From NCBI GenBank assembly GCA_023512255.1, contig JAILZY010000017.1:1-53648 (forward strand): a DNA stretch of 53,648 nucleotides, in the 5' to 3' direction. Positions 44,227 to 52,069 of this stretch are shown here, piece after piece. A program made the position numbers and the translations under genes. Numbering within the stretch: position 1 is the stretch's first letter; each line of letters starts with the position of its first letter. The notes beneath the pieces were generated by a model. It did no database searches and was not told the DNA's origin. It saw only the letters and a program-made list of their open reading frames with translations. Source of the DNA: a bacterium (GTDB lineage Bacteria > SZUA-182 > DTGQ01).

Positions 44227-44853
44227 TTATCTTTTCCCTTCTCCTCTTCGTTCCGACCGAGGCTCAATGCTCTGCCGAAATAGCCGCCAGGCCTCCTGGG
44301 CGTGTCTGGCTATCTCGAAGCTGCCACTACTTAAATGCCAAAAGATACATGACTGCTGCACTAATCCTAGAAACATGATTGACAAGGTCTTAGGATCAAC
44401 ATCCTGACGAATCTGCCCCTTCTGCTGGCCTTGAATGATAATTTTAGCCACATCAGCAAGATAGCTGCGGATGATCTCATACATTTTGGCCTTTCTCTCA
44501 GGATGGCTGACCGAAAAATCATCCGAGAAAATAAGCCGAGCTATGGCCTGATTTTTCTCCACTATTTGTATATGGCGCATCAGAAGGGCCTCAAGTTGCT
44601 CCAGGGGGGCTTGCGCATCTTGCCGAGCCGCCATAATCAGGCTAAAGAGCCTATTCTGAATAAGGTCAATCACTGCCTCAAGCAGCTCATCCTTGTTCCT
44701 GAAGTGTCGGTAAATCGCTGACGGCACAAGGCCAACCCGACAGGCTACCGCAGCCAGGCTCAAGCCTCTCATACCCTGGCTGACCAATAGCTCCAGGGCG
44801 GCCTGAGCAATTTGCTCCTGTCTGACTTCAGTAGTTAGCTTCTCAGCTCTCAT
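44227..44853 (-). CDS. TetR-family regulator of the efflux locus
   Basis: This 208-residue repressor has an N-terminal helix-turn-helix (EQIAQAALELLVSQG, LSLAAVACRVGLVPSAIYRHF) and a ligand-binding C-terminal domain. It is the first gene of the efflux locus and probably controls it, as YbiH (CecR) controls ybhGFSR. Two tandem MITE-like elements separate it from the HlyD-like gene, so the original operon link may have been altered. The ATG at 44853 lies in a 19-bp tandem duplication. Confidence 0.9.
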   Translation of the reverse strand: MRAEKLTTEVRQEQIAQAALELLVSQGMRGLSLAAVACRVGLVPSAIYRHFRNKDELLEAVIDLIQNRLFSLIMAARQDAQAPLEQLEALLMRHIQIVEKNQAIARLIFSDDFSVSHPERKAKMYEIIRSYLADVAKIIIQGQQKGQIRQDVDPKTLSIMFLGLVQQSCIFWHLSSGSFEIARHAQEAWRLFRQSIEPRSERRGEGKR

Positions 44854-44875
44854 CTGGCTTCTCAGCTCTCATCTG
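44838..44875 (-). repeat. 19-bp perfect tandem duplication at the tetR start
   Basis: Two copies of GCTTCTCAGCTCTCATCTG lie at 44838-44856 and 44857-44875. Each has an ATGAGAGCTGAG start on the minus strand, but the outer one is out of frame. Confidence 0.95.
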
Positions 44876-44879
44876 GGAT

Positions 44880-45060
44880 AACTCTTGTCTATGTCTTGAC
44901 CCGTCTTGTATATCTTGATTATGTCTCGGATATATCTTATTGATTATATAGATTATATCTTGCATTTCTTACCTTCCTTGCGGCTTATCCTTGTCTTATA
45001 CTTGCGGCTATCCTTAAACTTTGCGGCTTCTATCCTTGCGGGCAGTTTCTACCGAACCTG
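44880..45060. repeat. Degenerate short tandem repeats upstream of tetR
   Basis: CTTGCGGCTTATCCTTG-like units recur three to four times at about 44977-45040, and GATTATATCTTG-type units recur at 44920-44965. No gene is supported here. Confidence 0.65.
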
Positions 45061-45078
45061 GCCGCAAATCCCAATCAC

Positions 45079-46019
45079 TCATTCATTCCTTATCCCTTCC
45101 TGACACCTTACCAGTGGTACCCAGGGAAGCCCGCCATCATCTATTACCTGGAAGGTAATGTTTTTATTGGTTGCCTCTATTACTTTTACCCTTAGTGACT
45201 TAAAGGTGATCTCATTTTCTCTTCCAAGGTCATACTTTAATTCCTGATAGAAGGCGGGCCGGGCCATATCATCGACATATTCGCGATAAGAAATAGTTAT
45301 TACCTCACCAACCCTTTCAGTGTAGATGAGCTCTGCTTTGAAAGAGCCGCGGCCACTATGGATTGGGATAAAAGAACCTGCTGCTGTTTCTTCAAATAGT
45401 TTAGGTCTGGCAATTCCAAGATATACTCTTTTTTAACTAACTGAGAGGCTGAATCCGGCAAGTTCCAGAAAGGAGAATCTCCTCTCGCCTGCTTAGAATC
45501 TGAATGGAATAATCTTAGGATAAATTCCCAAAGCAATAACTTCCGCATCAATTTCCAGGCAGGGGCTTCCTTTCCTCTATTTTCTCTTATCCAAGGGTGC
45601 TTGTCTGCTAACTCACCATTTGGGGTTATCTCTATACATATTTCAGGATGATAATTAGGCGGTGAGCAAACAAGGTAATTGTGACCATAGGTATAGCGGG
45701 CAAACCAGATTTGATCAGGAGTTATAGGAGGGGAATCTTTAGTTGTTCCTTCGGCTATTCCTTTCCGGGCTAAATAAGAGCGTACTCCATAAGAAAAGGG
45801 ATAGACAATAGGTGGAGGTTGATATTTATACCTTGGTTTATAGGCTGGATAAGAACAAGCATTATAAACTACAATCATGGGAAATCCTGTGTTAATGGTA
45901 TAAGTTGTCCCTAATTGATAACTACTCCCAGCTTGGGGAAATGGGAGAAAGGGTTTTGGGGTGCATCCGGCTAGCGTATAACTTAAGCCTATGATAATTA
46001 TAGCAATGTTTCTCACCAA
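45079..46019 (-). pseudogene. Frameshifted lipoprotein gene of unknown function
   Basis: The 5' part (46019 to 45300) encodes a lipoprotein signal ending LAGC and about 220 more residues, then shifts to a premature stop. Just before that stop, another frame reads HSGRGSFKAELIYTE and continues without a break through ISYREYVDDMARPAFYQEL to the end at 45079. The join falls near 45360, close to an AAACAGCAGCAGG run. Either the gene is broken or the sequence has a one- or two-base error. I do not recognise the family. The two frames together would give about 300 residues. Confidence 0.7.
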
Positions 46020-46241
46020 ATTCTTTTTCCTCCCTCTTTTTGCCGCATCCCCCCTTACGCTGCCAGAAAATTTTATCTTTCTCTATTTGTGAATATTAAT
46101 TCACAATTATAAATAACAAAAAAGGTCTTGTCAAGAAGAAAAAATACCGAAAAATAAAAAGAAAAAGAAAGGAATGAAAAGAAGGGAAGTAGGTTTTGAT
46201 TCTAAAAGCTGAGGAGGTTTTATGAGAGGAGGAATCAGGGT

Positions 46242-47435
46242 ATGAGTATAAAAAAATTGATGGAAGGTGTCTACTGGGTTGGGGTCGTTGACTGGGCACT
46301 TCGGCATTTTCACGGCTTTGAGCTCTCGACGCATCGGGGCTCAACCTATAATGCCTATCTTATCGTTGATCAAAAGGTCGTGCTGGTAGACACTGTCTGG
46401 AGCCCTTTTCAAAATCAGTTGATCGACAATATCAGCCAGATTATTGATCCAGCCAGAATCGACCTCATTGTGGCTAATCATGCCGAGGTTGACCATTCGG
46501 GAGGATTGCCAGCAGTAGTGCGCCACGCTCCCAAGGCCCAGGTTATAGTCTCTCCAAAGGGGGCGGAAAGCATTGAAGGGCACTACCATCAGCCGTGGAA
46601 TTTCAAGGTGGTGAGAACAGGTGATCGCCTCAATATCGGCAGCAGCGATCTTATGTTTATCGAGGCTCCGATGCTTCATTGGCCAGACAGCATGTTCACC
46701 TACCTGACTGGGAAGAATATCCTTATGCCTAACGATGCCTTTGGTCAGCACTATGCGACTGGCTTTCGATATAATGATGAGGTAGATCAGGAAGAACTCT
46801 ACCAGGAAGCCCTCAAGTATTACGCCAATATTCTAACTCCATTCAGTAAGCTGGTTAGCAAAAAGATTGATGAGGTGCTGGCCATGAATCTGCCCATTGA
46901 TATCATTGCTCCCAGCCACGGGGTGATCTGGCGAAAAGAGCCGCTCCAGATCGTCAGAAAATACCAGGAGTGGGCTGCCCAGATCCCCGAAAAGAGCGCA
47001 GTCATTCTCTATGATACCATGTGGGAAGGCACTCGGCGGATGGCTGAGGCTATTGGCTATGGCCTGGCCGATGAGGGCATTCCCTACAAGATATTCCACA
47101 TGGCTGTTACGGATAGAAACGATGTTATTACTGAAATTTTCAAGACAAAAGCGGTGATTATCGGATCCCCAACCCTGAATAATGGTCTTCTGCCAACCAT
47201 AACCCCAATTTTGGAAGACCTCAAGGGCTTGAAGTTTCAAAACAAAATTGGGGCTGCTTTCGGAACCTACGGCTGGAGCGGGGAGTCGGTCAAACTCATT
47301 GAAGAGCACTTTGGTCGCTGCCGCATTCCAGTGGTTGCTCAGGGTGTGCTGGCCAAATGGCAGCCAAAGGAGCCGGATCTTGAGGCTTGCAAAAATCTTG
47401 GCCGCACCGTAGCTGCTGCGGTCAGGGAGGGATAG
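46242..47435 (+). CDS. Flavodiiron protein (FprA / rubredoxin:oxygen oxidoreductase type)
   Basis: This 397-residue protein has an N-terminal metallo-beta-lactamase-like domain with diiron ligands in NHAEVDH (His80, Glu82, Asp84, His85), LHWPDSMF, PNDAFGQHY and PSHGVIW. A C-terminal flavodoxin domain (about 255-395) has YDTMWEGTRRMAEAIGYGL and TYGWSGESVK. Such enzymes reduce O2 to water, or NO to N2O, in strict anaerobes, protecting O2-sensitive enzymes like the hydrogenases and CODH here. GAGGAGGAA before the ATG supports the start. No rubredoxin gene is adjacent. Confidence 0.95.
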   Translation: MSIKKLMEGVYWVGVVDWALRHFHGFELSTHRGSTYNAYLIVDQKVVLVDTVWSPFQNQLIDNISQIIDPARIDLIVANHAEVDHSGGLPAVVRHAPKAQVIVSPKGAESIEGHYHQPWNFKVVRTGDRLNIGSSDLMFIEAPMLHWPDSMFTYLTGKNILMPNDAFGQHYATGFRYNDEVDQEELYQEALKYYANILTPFSKLVSKKIDEVLAMNLPIDIIAPSHGVIWRKEPLQIVRKYQEWAAQIPEKSAVILYDTMWEGTRRMAEAIGYGLADEGIPYKIFHMAVTDRNDVITEIFKTKAVIIGSPTLNNGLLPTITPILEDLKGLKFQNKIGAAFGTYGWSGESVKLIEEHFGRCRIPVVAQGVLAKWQPKEPDLEACKNLGRTVAAAVREG

Positions 47436-47731
47436 AGAGCGCGGAAACTGGATAGTATTGATGGTATGGTATTGTTGATGATTGTTGCTGGCCTTGAGCA
47501 GACTTGACCTTTTTCTGCCCCCCTCTGGCCCTGTGGGATAAGGGTTTATGCAGGACTGAGCTATGAGGACTGAGTGGTGAGTACTCCGGCCCGCGGGACT
47601 GAATACTCTGACCCGCGGGATAAGGTGTTCTGCGGGACTGAGCTATGAGGATTGAGTGCTGAAAATGGCCATGAGCATAAAAACGGCTGCAAAGCCCTAA
47701 AAGCCTTAGAAAAGCAGCCCAGATAAAAGCA
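47436..47731. other. Intergenic region with short direct repeats
   Basis: Units such as GCGGGACTGAGCTATGAGGA occur at about 47535 and 47632, with related CCGCGGGACTGA units between them. A minus-strand reading frame over this region has low-complexity, shadow-like content and is not called. Confidence 0.55.
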
Positions 47732-47769
47732 GCACAAGGCAGGGTAGACTTTTCTATCCCGCCTTGTGC
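47732..47769. terminator. Strong hairpin between convergent genes
   Basis: GCACAAGGCAGGGTAGA pairs with TCTATCCCGCCTTGTGC across a four-base loop with one mismatch. It lies between the flavodiiron gene (+) and the secreted repeat protein (-). No long T-run follows, so it may be a bidirectional terminator or RNA-stability structure. Confidence 0.6.
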
Positions 47770-47826
47770 AGTGTAATTATAGTCAACCAAGAGAAAAATT
47801 TAACCCTGCCACACACAAGCTAGCTT

Positions 47827-48780
47827 TTACCCTCTTTTTGTAGCTTTTACCCTCTTTTTTAATCCTGCAATTCCTAGCAAGCCCGGGGCAAGAAAGAGGA
47901 GGCAGGTCAAGGGCTTTCCTACAGGGACATTAAGCGGTGGGGCTCCCCTGCCGGTAAGTGAAATGGTTAGGGTAGGAGTGTCAGGGTCATCCGAGGATAT
48001 GCTCAGGGTGGAGGCCAGCGCTCCTGCTGATGATGGGGCAAAGGTGATGGCCAAGGTGCCGCTGCCACCTGGGGGAATGGTTGGGGATAGGGTCCCGCAG
48101 GGAGATGAGCCTCCATTGATATCCAGATGAAAGTTTGTCGTATCTGAGAGGGCTATATTTGAGATGTGAAGATCAGCAGTGCCGGTATTTGATATGGTAA
48201 TAACCAGGGGAGAAGATGAGCTCCCTACAGGTATGCTCCCAAAGTCATGACCTTGAGGAGATATGGCAATATTGGGCAAAAGCAAAGTGGCATACTTTAG
48301 ATCGCCATTTGTGTAATCATAGTAGCTGATATGAGCCTGGCCTGATTGATCCAAGGCAATTGAGGTGTATTGGCCGACATCGCCGGTGCTATCTAGGGTG
48401 AAGGTTTGCCATGAGCCAGAGGCATTAGTGGCATACTTTAGATCGCCATTTGTGTAATTATAGTAGCTGATATGAGCCTGGCCTGATGAGTCTATAGCAA
48501 TTGAGGTATATCGGCCGACAACGCCTGTGCTATCTAGGGTGAAGGTTTGCCATGAGCCAGAGGCATTAGTGGCATATTTTAGATCATCATTTGTGTAATT
48601 ACAGTAGCTGATATGAGCACGGCCTGATGAGTCTATAGCAATTGAGGTATATCGACCGACATTGTTGGCGCTATCGATGGTGAAGGTTTGCCATGAGCTG
48701 GCTACGGCAGCCTGGGCAGCGAACATGCTAAAGGTAATGAGAGTTAAGATTGCGGTTTTTAACCAATTTTTTTTGCTCAT
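47827..48780 (-). CDS. Secreted repeat protein with choice-of-anchor-D-like domain
   Basis: This 317-residue exported protein has a signal peptide (residues 1-28, ending AQAAVASS). Three tandem 47-residue repeats follow, each with SWQTFT, GRYTSIA, SGQAHISYYNYTN and LKYATNAS. Next comes an ASPM/choice-of-anchor-D-type Ig-like domain (HDFGSIPVGSSSSPLVITIS, TFAPSSAGALASTLSISSDD). The end is a short hydrophobic segment with a basic tail (LLFLAPGLLGIAGLKKR), like a sorting or membrane anchor. The ATG at 48780 has AGGAGGT upstream. The repeats suggest a beta-propeller-like or adhesive surface; ligand unknown. Confidence 0.82.
   Translation of the reverse strand: MSKKNWLKTAILTLITFSMFAAQAAVASSWQTFTIDSANNVGRYTSIAIDSSGRAHISYCNYTNDDLKYATNASGSWQTFTLDSTGVVGRYTSIAIDSSGQAHISYYNYTNGDLKYATNASGSWQTFTLDSTGDVGQYTSIALDQSGQAHISYYDYTNGDLKYATLLLPNIAISPQGHDFGSIPVGSSSSPLVITISNTGTADLHISNIALSDTTNFHLDINGGSSPCGTLSPTIPPGGSGTLAITFAPSSAGALASTLSISSDDPDTPTLTISLTGRGAPPLNVPVGKPLTCLLFLAPGLLGIAGLKKRVKATKRG
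48284..48704 (-). repeat. 141-bp tandem repeats in the secreted protein gene
   Basis: Three copies have a 141-bp period (for example AAGGTTTGCC at 48401 and 48542). They are nearly identical in DNA, so recent duplication or gene conversion is likely. Confidence 0.9.
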
Positions 48781-49147
48781 ACTACCTCCTAAAATTTGAA
48801 ATTTCAATATCTTATTCAATATGTTAAGATTAAAATTTAATAAATTAAAAATTAATTTTTAACTTTAATTAAAGTTAAGCAATTTTAATGCCATTGATAG
48901 AAGTAATATAATTATTATTTCTTAATTATCAATAATATTTATTAAGATAATATATTAATTTATTTAATTAAATATTAATTTTGTTTTTATATTTTCATTA
49001 TTCTAGACCTTGACGAAAATGATGAAGAGTTAAAAGAATTATTTATATTTCAAATACTTATAAAAATTTAAAAATATAGATATTAAATAAAATTATGAAA
49101 AAAAGTACATAATTATGAAAATTATTTCACACTGCTAGATTTAAATG
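48781..49147. other. Very AT-rich intergenic stretch
   Basis: This region of TTAATTAAA-type sequence has no reading frame with coding character. It probably contains the secreted-protein promoter, but the AT richness makes box calls meaningless. Confidence 0.6.
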
Positions 49148-49294
49148 TTTCTATCGCTAAGTGGTCCTCTCGCCAAATGGTTCTTTCGCTAAGTGCTTAA
49201 CACAAGTGGGCAGCGGATCAATTACGCTATCAATTGTAGGGGTGAACCTTGTGCCGCCGCAGCTTGCGCGATTTATTAGCGAAAAGAACCACTA
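49148..49294. repeat. MITE-like element A5
   Basis: The left end is compound (ATCGCTAAGTGGTCC then TTCTTTCGCTAAGTG), suggesting one element inserted in another end. The core GGATCAATTACGCTATCAATT and right end TTATTAGCGAAAAGAACCAC match A1 reversed. Confidence 0.82.
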
Positions 49295-49305
49295 ACGCGG
49301 CCCCC

Positions 49306-49387
49306 CTGCTCTGTAGGTGCCGACGATTGAACCACAGAGGCGGGATAAGATGCTCAAGCAACTCTCCTGCGCTGGAGGTGCCGACGA
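49306..49387 (+). repeat. Pair of 21-bp direct repeats upstream of the ligase gene
   Basis: CTGCTCTGTAGGTGCCGACGA-like copies lie at 49306-49326 and 49367-49387 (19 of 21 equal), 61 bp apart. The second is part of a GAGGT/ACCTC hairpin. Two copies are too few to call an array. Confidence 0.7.
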
Positions 49388-49618
49388 CCTCATCTTAATA
49401 AGGTATGGATAAAAATTTGAGGTATGAAGAAAAGGTATGGAGAAATTGAAGAAGAGGTATGGAAAAATATAGAGAAGAAGCTTTTGGGGCTGATCACCAG
49501 CTCTTGATTTCCACCTTGACTTATGCTAGCTTAAACTCTGATAAGAGTGTTTTTCTGATTATTGACCACTCTATCAATAAGACTCTATAAGACATAAGAC
49601 TCTATCAAGAAGGTAAAT
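49388..49618. other. Leader region of the acyl-CoA/ACP ligase gene
   Basis: GGTATGGA(T/G)AAA-type units are repeated at 49400-49475. No gene and no clear ribosome site better than AAGGTAAAT before the ATG at 49619. Confidence 0.45.
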
Positions 49619-51136
49619 ATGCTTTTGCACCATCAATTTATCGCTATAGCCAAAAAATATCCCCAAAAGCTCTTCATCATTGACCGCAATACCAACAGGC
49701 GGCTCACCTACTCCAAGGCTCTTTTGGCCTCTTTTATTTTGGCTGATAAATTTAAGGTCTGGGAGCCCGGCTTTCTTGGCATCATGATTCCAACCTCCGC
49801 GGGTTGTGCTTTAGCTACTTTGGCTACCCTGATGAGTGGGCGGACACCGGTGATGATCAACTATTCAACCGGAGCTGCCCATAATGCTGAATTTGCCCAG
49901 AGAAAATGCGGCTTTGAGACCATCATTACTTCCAGGGCACTTTTGGAGAAAATAAATTGTCCCCTGATCAAGGGAATGGTCTTCATCGAAGATCTCATGG
50001 ACAGCATCTCAACCCTGGATAAAGTCAAAGCGGCCTTGAAGGCGCGATTTCCGCTGCCGCTTATCCTGATGAGCGTTCATCGGGGCGATGAGGATGATAA
50101 TCTGCTCATTCTGTTTACTAGTGGCAGTGAACGAGAGCCTAAGGCTGTACAGTTGACTCACCGAAATATTGTCTCAAATATCGAAGGGCTGACCGAAATG
50201 TTTGGATTTTCGGAAAAAGACAGCGTGCTGGCCAATCTGCCTTATTTCCATGTCTTTGGCCAGACGGCTAATCTGTGGCTGCCGGTTTATCACGGAATGA
50301 CGATTATCGCTTATGCTAATCCCCTTGACTATAAGACTATATGCAGCATTGTACGTGAGGAAAAGCCAACCCTGATGGCCGGAACTCCATATTTTTTCAA
50401 AGGCTATCTTCACAGATCAAAACCTGGTGATTTTCAAAGTCTGCGAGTGGTCATAACCGGCGCCGATCGCTGCCCCGAGGCGCTGCGCCAAGGGTTTATG
50501 GACAAACACAAGATAGCGCTCCTTGATGCCTACGGGACCACAGAGACCTCGCCAGCCATTTCCGCTAATACCCCTGAGTTTAACCGGCCTGGAAGTGTTG
50601 GTCGGCCTCTTCCCAATATTCAGGTGAGGATTGAAAATTATGAAACTGGCAGGGAATGCGCTGCCGGTGAGATCGGCAGGATTCTGGTCAAGGGGGCCTC
50701 AGTGATGAAAGGATACCTCAATGACTTTGAGGAAACCTCGCTTCACCTGCGCAATGGCTGGTATGATACTGGTGATATGGGGTTCATGGATAGGGATGGG
50801 TATCTGTGGCATGTAGGCAGATTGAAGCGGTTTGTTAAAATTGGTGGAGAGATGATCTCTCTGGTTTGGGTTGAGTCTGTGCTGGAAAAGCTACTTCCAG
50901 AGGATGTCTCCTGCTGTGTGGTGGAGGTTCCCGATGCCCAGCGGGGCAGCAAAATAGTAGCTGCGGTTACCCGCAAAGTCGATGAAAAACGCATTCTGGA
51001 GCAGATGGCCAAGCAGCTTCCCAATCTAGCCCTTCCGAAACAGTTCGTGGTGATTGATGATCTTCCGAGCATGGAAAATATAAAGACAGACTTTCGAGCT
51101 GTTTCGGAAATGGTACGTGGCAGACTGGCAAAGTAG
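49619..51136 (+). CDS. AMP-forming acyl-CoA/ACP synthetase
   Basis: This 505-residue ANL-superfamily ligase activates a carboxylate with ATP. It has the P-loop-like ILFTSGSEREPKAV, the A5 motif DAYGTTETSPA, the A7 motif WYDTGDMGFMD and a late Lys in MENIKTDFRA where the adenylation lysine is expected. The usual PxTxxGK context there is altered to SMENIK. It resembles the ligase half of Aas-type 2-acylglycerophosphoethanolamine enzymes, so an acyl-ACP or fatty-acid substrate is plausible. It stands alone, convergent with cas4. Confidence 0.85.
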   Translation: MLLHHQFIAIAKKYPQKLFIIDRNTNRRLTYSKALLASFILADKFKVWEPGFLGIMIPTSAGCALATLATLMSGRTPVMINYSTGAAHNAEFAQRKCGFETIITSRALLEKINCPLIKGMVFIEDLMDSISTLDKVKAALKARFPLPLILMSVHRGDEDDNLLILFTSGSEREPKAVQLTHRNIVSNIEGLTEMFGFSEKDSVLANLPYFHVFGQTANLWLPVYHGMTIIAYANPLDYKTICSIVREEKPTLMAGTPYFFKGYLHRSKPGDFQSLRVVITGADRCPEALRQGFMDKHKIALLDAYGTTETSPAISANTPEFNRPGSVGRPLPNIQVRIENYETGRECAAGEIGRILVKGASVMKGYLNDFEETSLHLRNGWYDTGDMGFMDRDGYLWHVGRLKRFVKIGGEMISLVWVESVLEKLLPEDVSCCVVEVPDAQRGSKIVAAVTRKVDEKRILEQMAKQLPNLALPKQFVVIDDLPSMENIKTDFRAVSEMVRGRLAK

Positions 51137-51174
51137 TAAAACCTCTTGGTCAGCTTGGCCAAGGCTTACCGAAG

Positions 51175-51259
51175 TTTTTACCAGACCTCGCCGCATCTTT
51201 ACCAGACCTGGTCGCGTCTTTATTGTCGCATCTATCTTTACCAGATATCGCCGCAAAAG
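51175..51259 (-). repeat. Degenerate tandem repeat at the cas4 3' end
   Basis: TTTACCAGACCTCGCCGCATC-like units of about 21-23 bp occur at 51177, 51198 and 51237. The last one encodes the FCGDIW-stop end of cas4; the other copies lie beyond the stop. Confidence 0.85.
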
Positions 51260-52005
51260 TTTTGGAATTTGCAATAACTACACCGATCTGCCTGCTTTGC
51301 CTGATCAGCGGGTAGCTGCTCTCTTTGAAGCATCTGCCGGATAGAAGCGACTGTCTCCAGCACCCCCTTTTTCAGCTCACCGCTTAGGTGAACAATCTCA
51401 ACATCCTGGCAAGAAAGCGTATAGACAAAACCTTGACTGACCACTATTCCGCAAATATCCTCTAGCAGTAAGGCATAAGCTGCCATCTGATAGAGGCGGC
51501 TTTTTGATAATTTCGGCTGATCTTGGCTTCTAATCTCGACTCTGATCTCAACTGGAAATAGCCCTTCGCTGGATTTGATCACCAGATCTGGCTGTCCGCT
51601 CAGCCCTAGTCTTGAAGATATCAAGATGGGGCGAAAGAGACTCTCTCCTTCGTCCAGGCGATATTTGGCCAGTTTTCGCCGATGCTTGATCTGGCTGAAA
51701 ATATTCTCTACTGTATTCTGAAGTGTATTCTGAAGTCTATCCTGAAAGCAGGCATGAGAATTACCCTTGTGCTCAGGGAGAATTCTGGGGATCGCAGTAC
51801 TCCCGCCTCTCTCCTCTGAATTACCCTTATGCTCAGGGAGAATTTCGTCTGCTGGCCAGGGTACGCTCCCTTGCAGTGGGTCTTGGCTGCTCGCTCGATT
51901 CATTCCATCCACCACTGGCCAGGGAGCAGACATGAGATAGTTAAAAAACACTAGCCGTGGACAGTCAAAATATTTTTTAATATCATAAATATTAAGGATT
52001 ATCAT
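51238..52005 (-). CDS. cas4: CRISPR-associated Cas4-like exonuclease
   Basis: This 255-residue protein has the Cas4 plan: a Cys near the N-terminus (Cys15 in YFDCPRL) plus three C-terminal cysteines (Cys242, Cys245, Cys251) for a [4Fe-4S] cluster. A RecB nuclease core has Asp140 (GQPDL), Glu153 and the QxxxY motif (Gln173, Tyr177). The usual catalytic Lys of the E-x-K motif is Arg155. Between residues 28 and 95 lies an unusual insert with two copies of ILPEHKGNS. Cas4 trims prespacers and selects PAMs with Cas1-Cas2. It follows cas1 by 64 bp; no other cas gene is in the window. The RBS region is duplicated. Confidence 0.85.
   Translation of the reverse strand: MIILNIYDIKKYFDCPRLVFFNYLMSAPWPVVDGMNRASSQDPLQGSVPWPADEILPEHKGNSEERGGSTAIPRILPEHKGNSHACFQDRLQNTLQNTVENIFSQIKHRRKLAKYRLDEGESLFRPILISSRLGLSGQPDLVIKSSEGLFPVEIRVEIRSQDQPKLSKSRLYQMAAYALLLEDICGIVVSQGFVYTLSCQDVEIVHLSGELKKGVLETVASIRQMLQREQLPADQAKQADRCSYCKFQNFCGDIW
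51758..51844 (-). repeat. Two 27-bp direct repeats inside cas4
   Basis: Near-identical 27-bp units at 51758-51784 and 51818-51844 (one mismatch) are exactly 60 bp apart and partly palindromic (AATTACCCT and AGGGAGAATT arms). Both are read in frame as ILPEHKGNS. Repeat and spacer lengths (27 and 33) resemble a two-unit CRISPR. Confidence 0.9.
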
Positions 52006-52006
52006 A

Positions 52007-52038
52007 GGTCTTAATTACCTTGGGTCTTAATTACCTTG
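52007..52038 (-). repeat. 16-bp perfect tandem duplication just upstream of cas4
   Basis: GGTCTTAATTACCTTG lies at 52007-52022 and 52023-52038. On the minus strand each holds the CAAGG that may act as the cas4 ribosome site. Confidence 0.95.
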
Positions 52039-52069
52039 GGGACTTTAATTATTTTGATCTTGAGGCATC

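Noticed and set aside
44126-44407. Plus-strand 93-residue frame over the tetR 3' end
   Set aside because: Half is MITE-like element A4 and half is antisense to tetR.
47422-47790. 122-residue minus-strand reading frame after the flavodiiron gene
   Set aside because: It runs through direct repeats and a terminator-like hairpin, with low-complexity content and no ribosome site.
49306-49387. CRISPR array near the ligase gene
   Set aside because: Only two imperfect 21-bp copies, no third unit and no leader-like context tied to cas genes.
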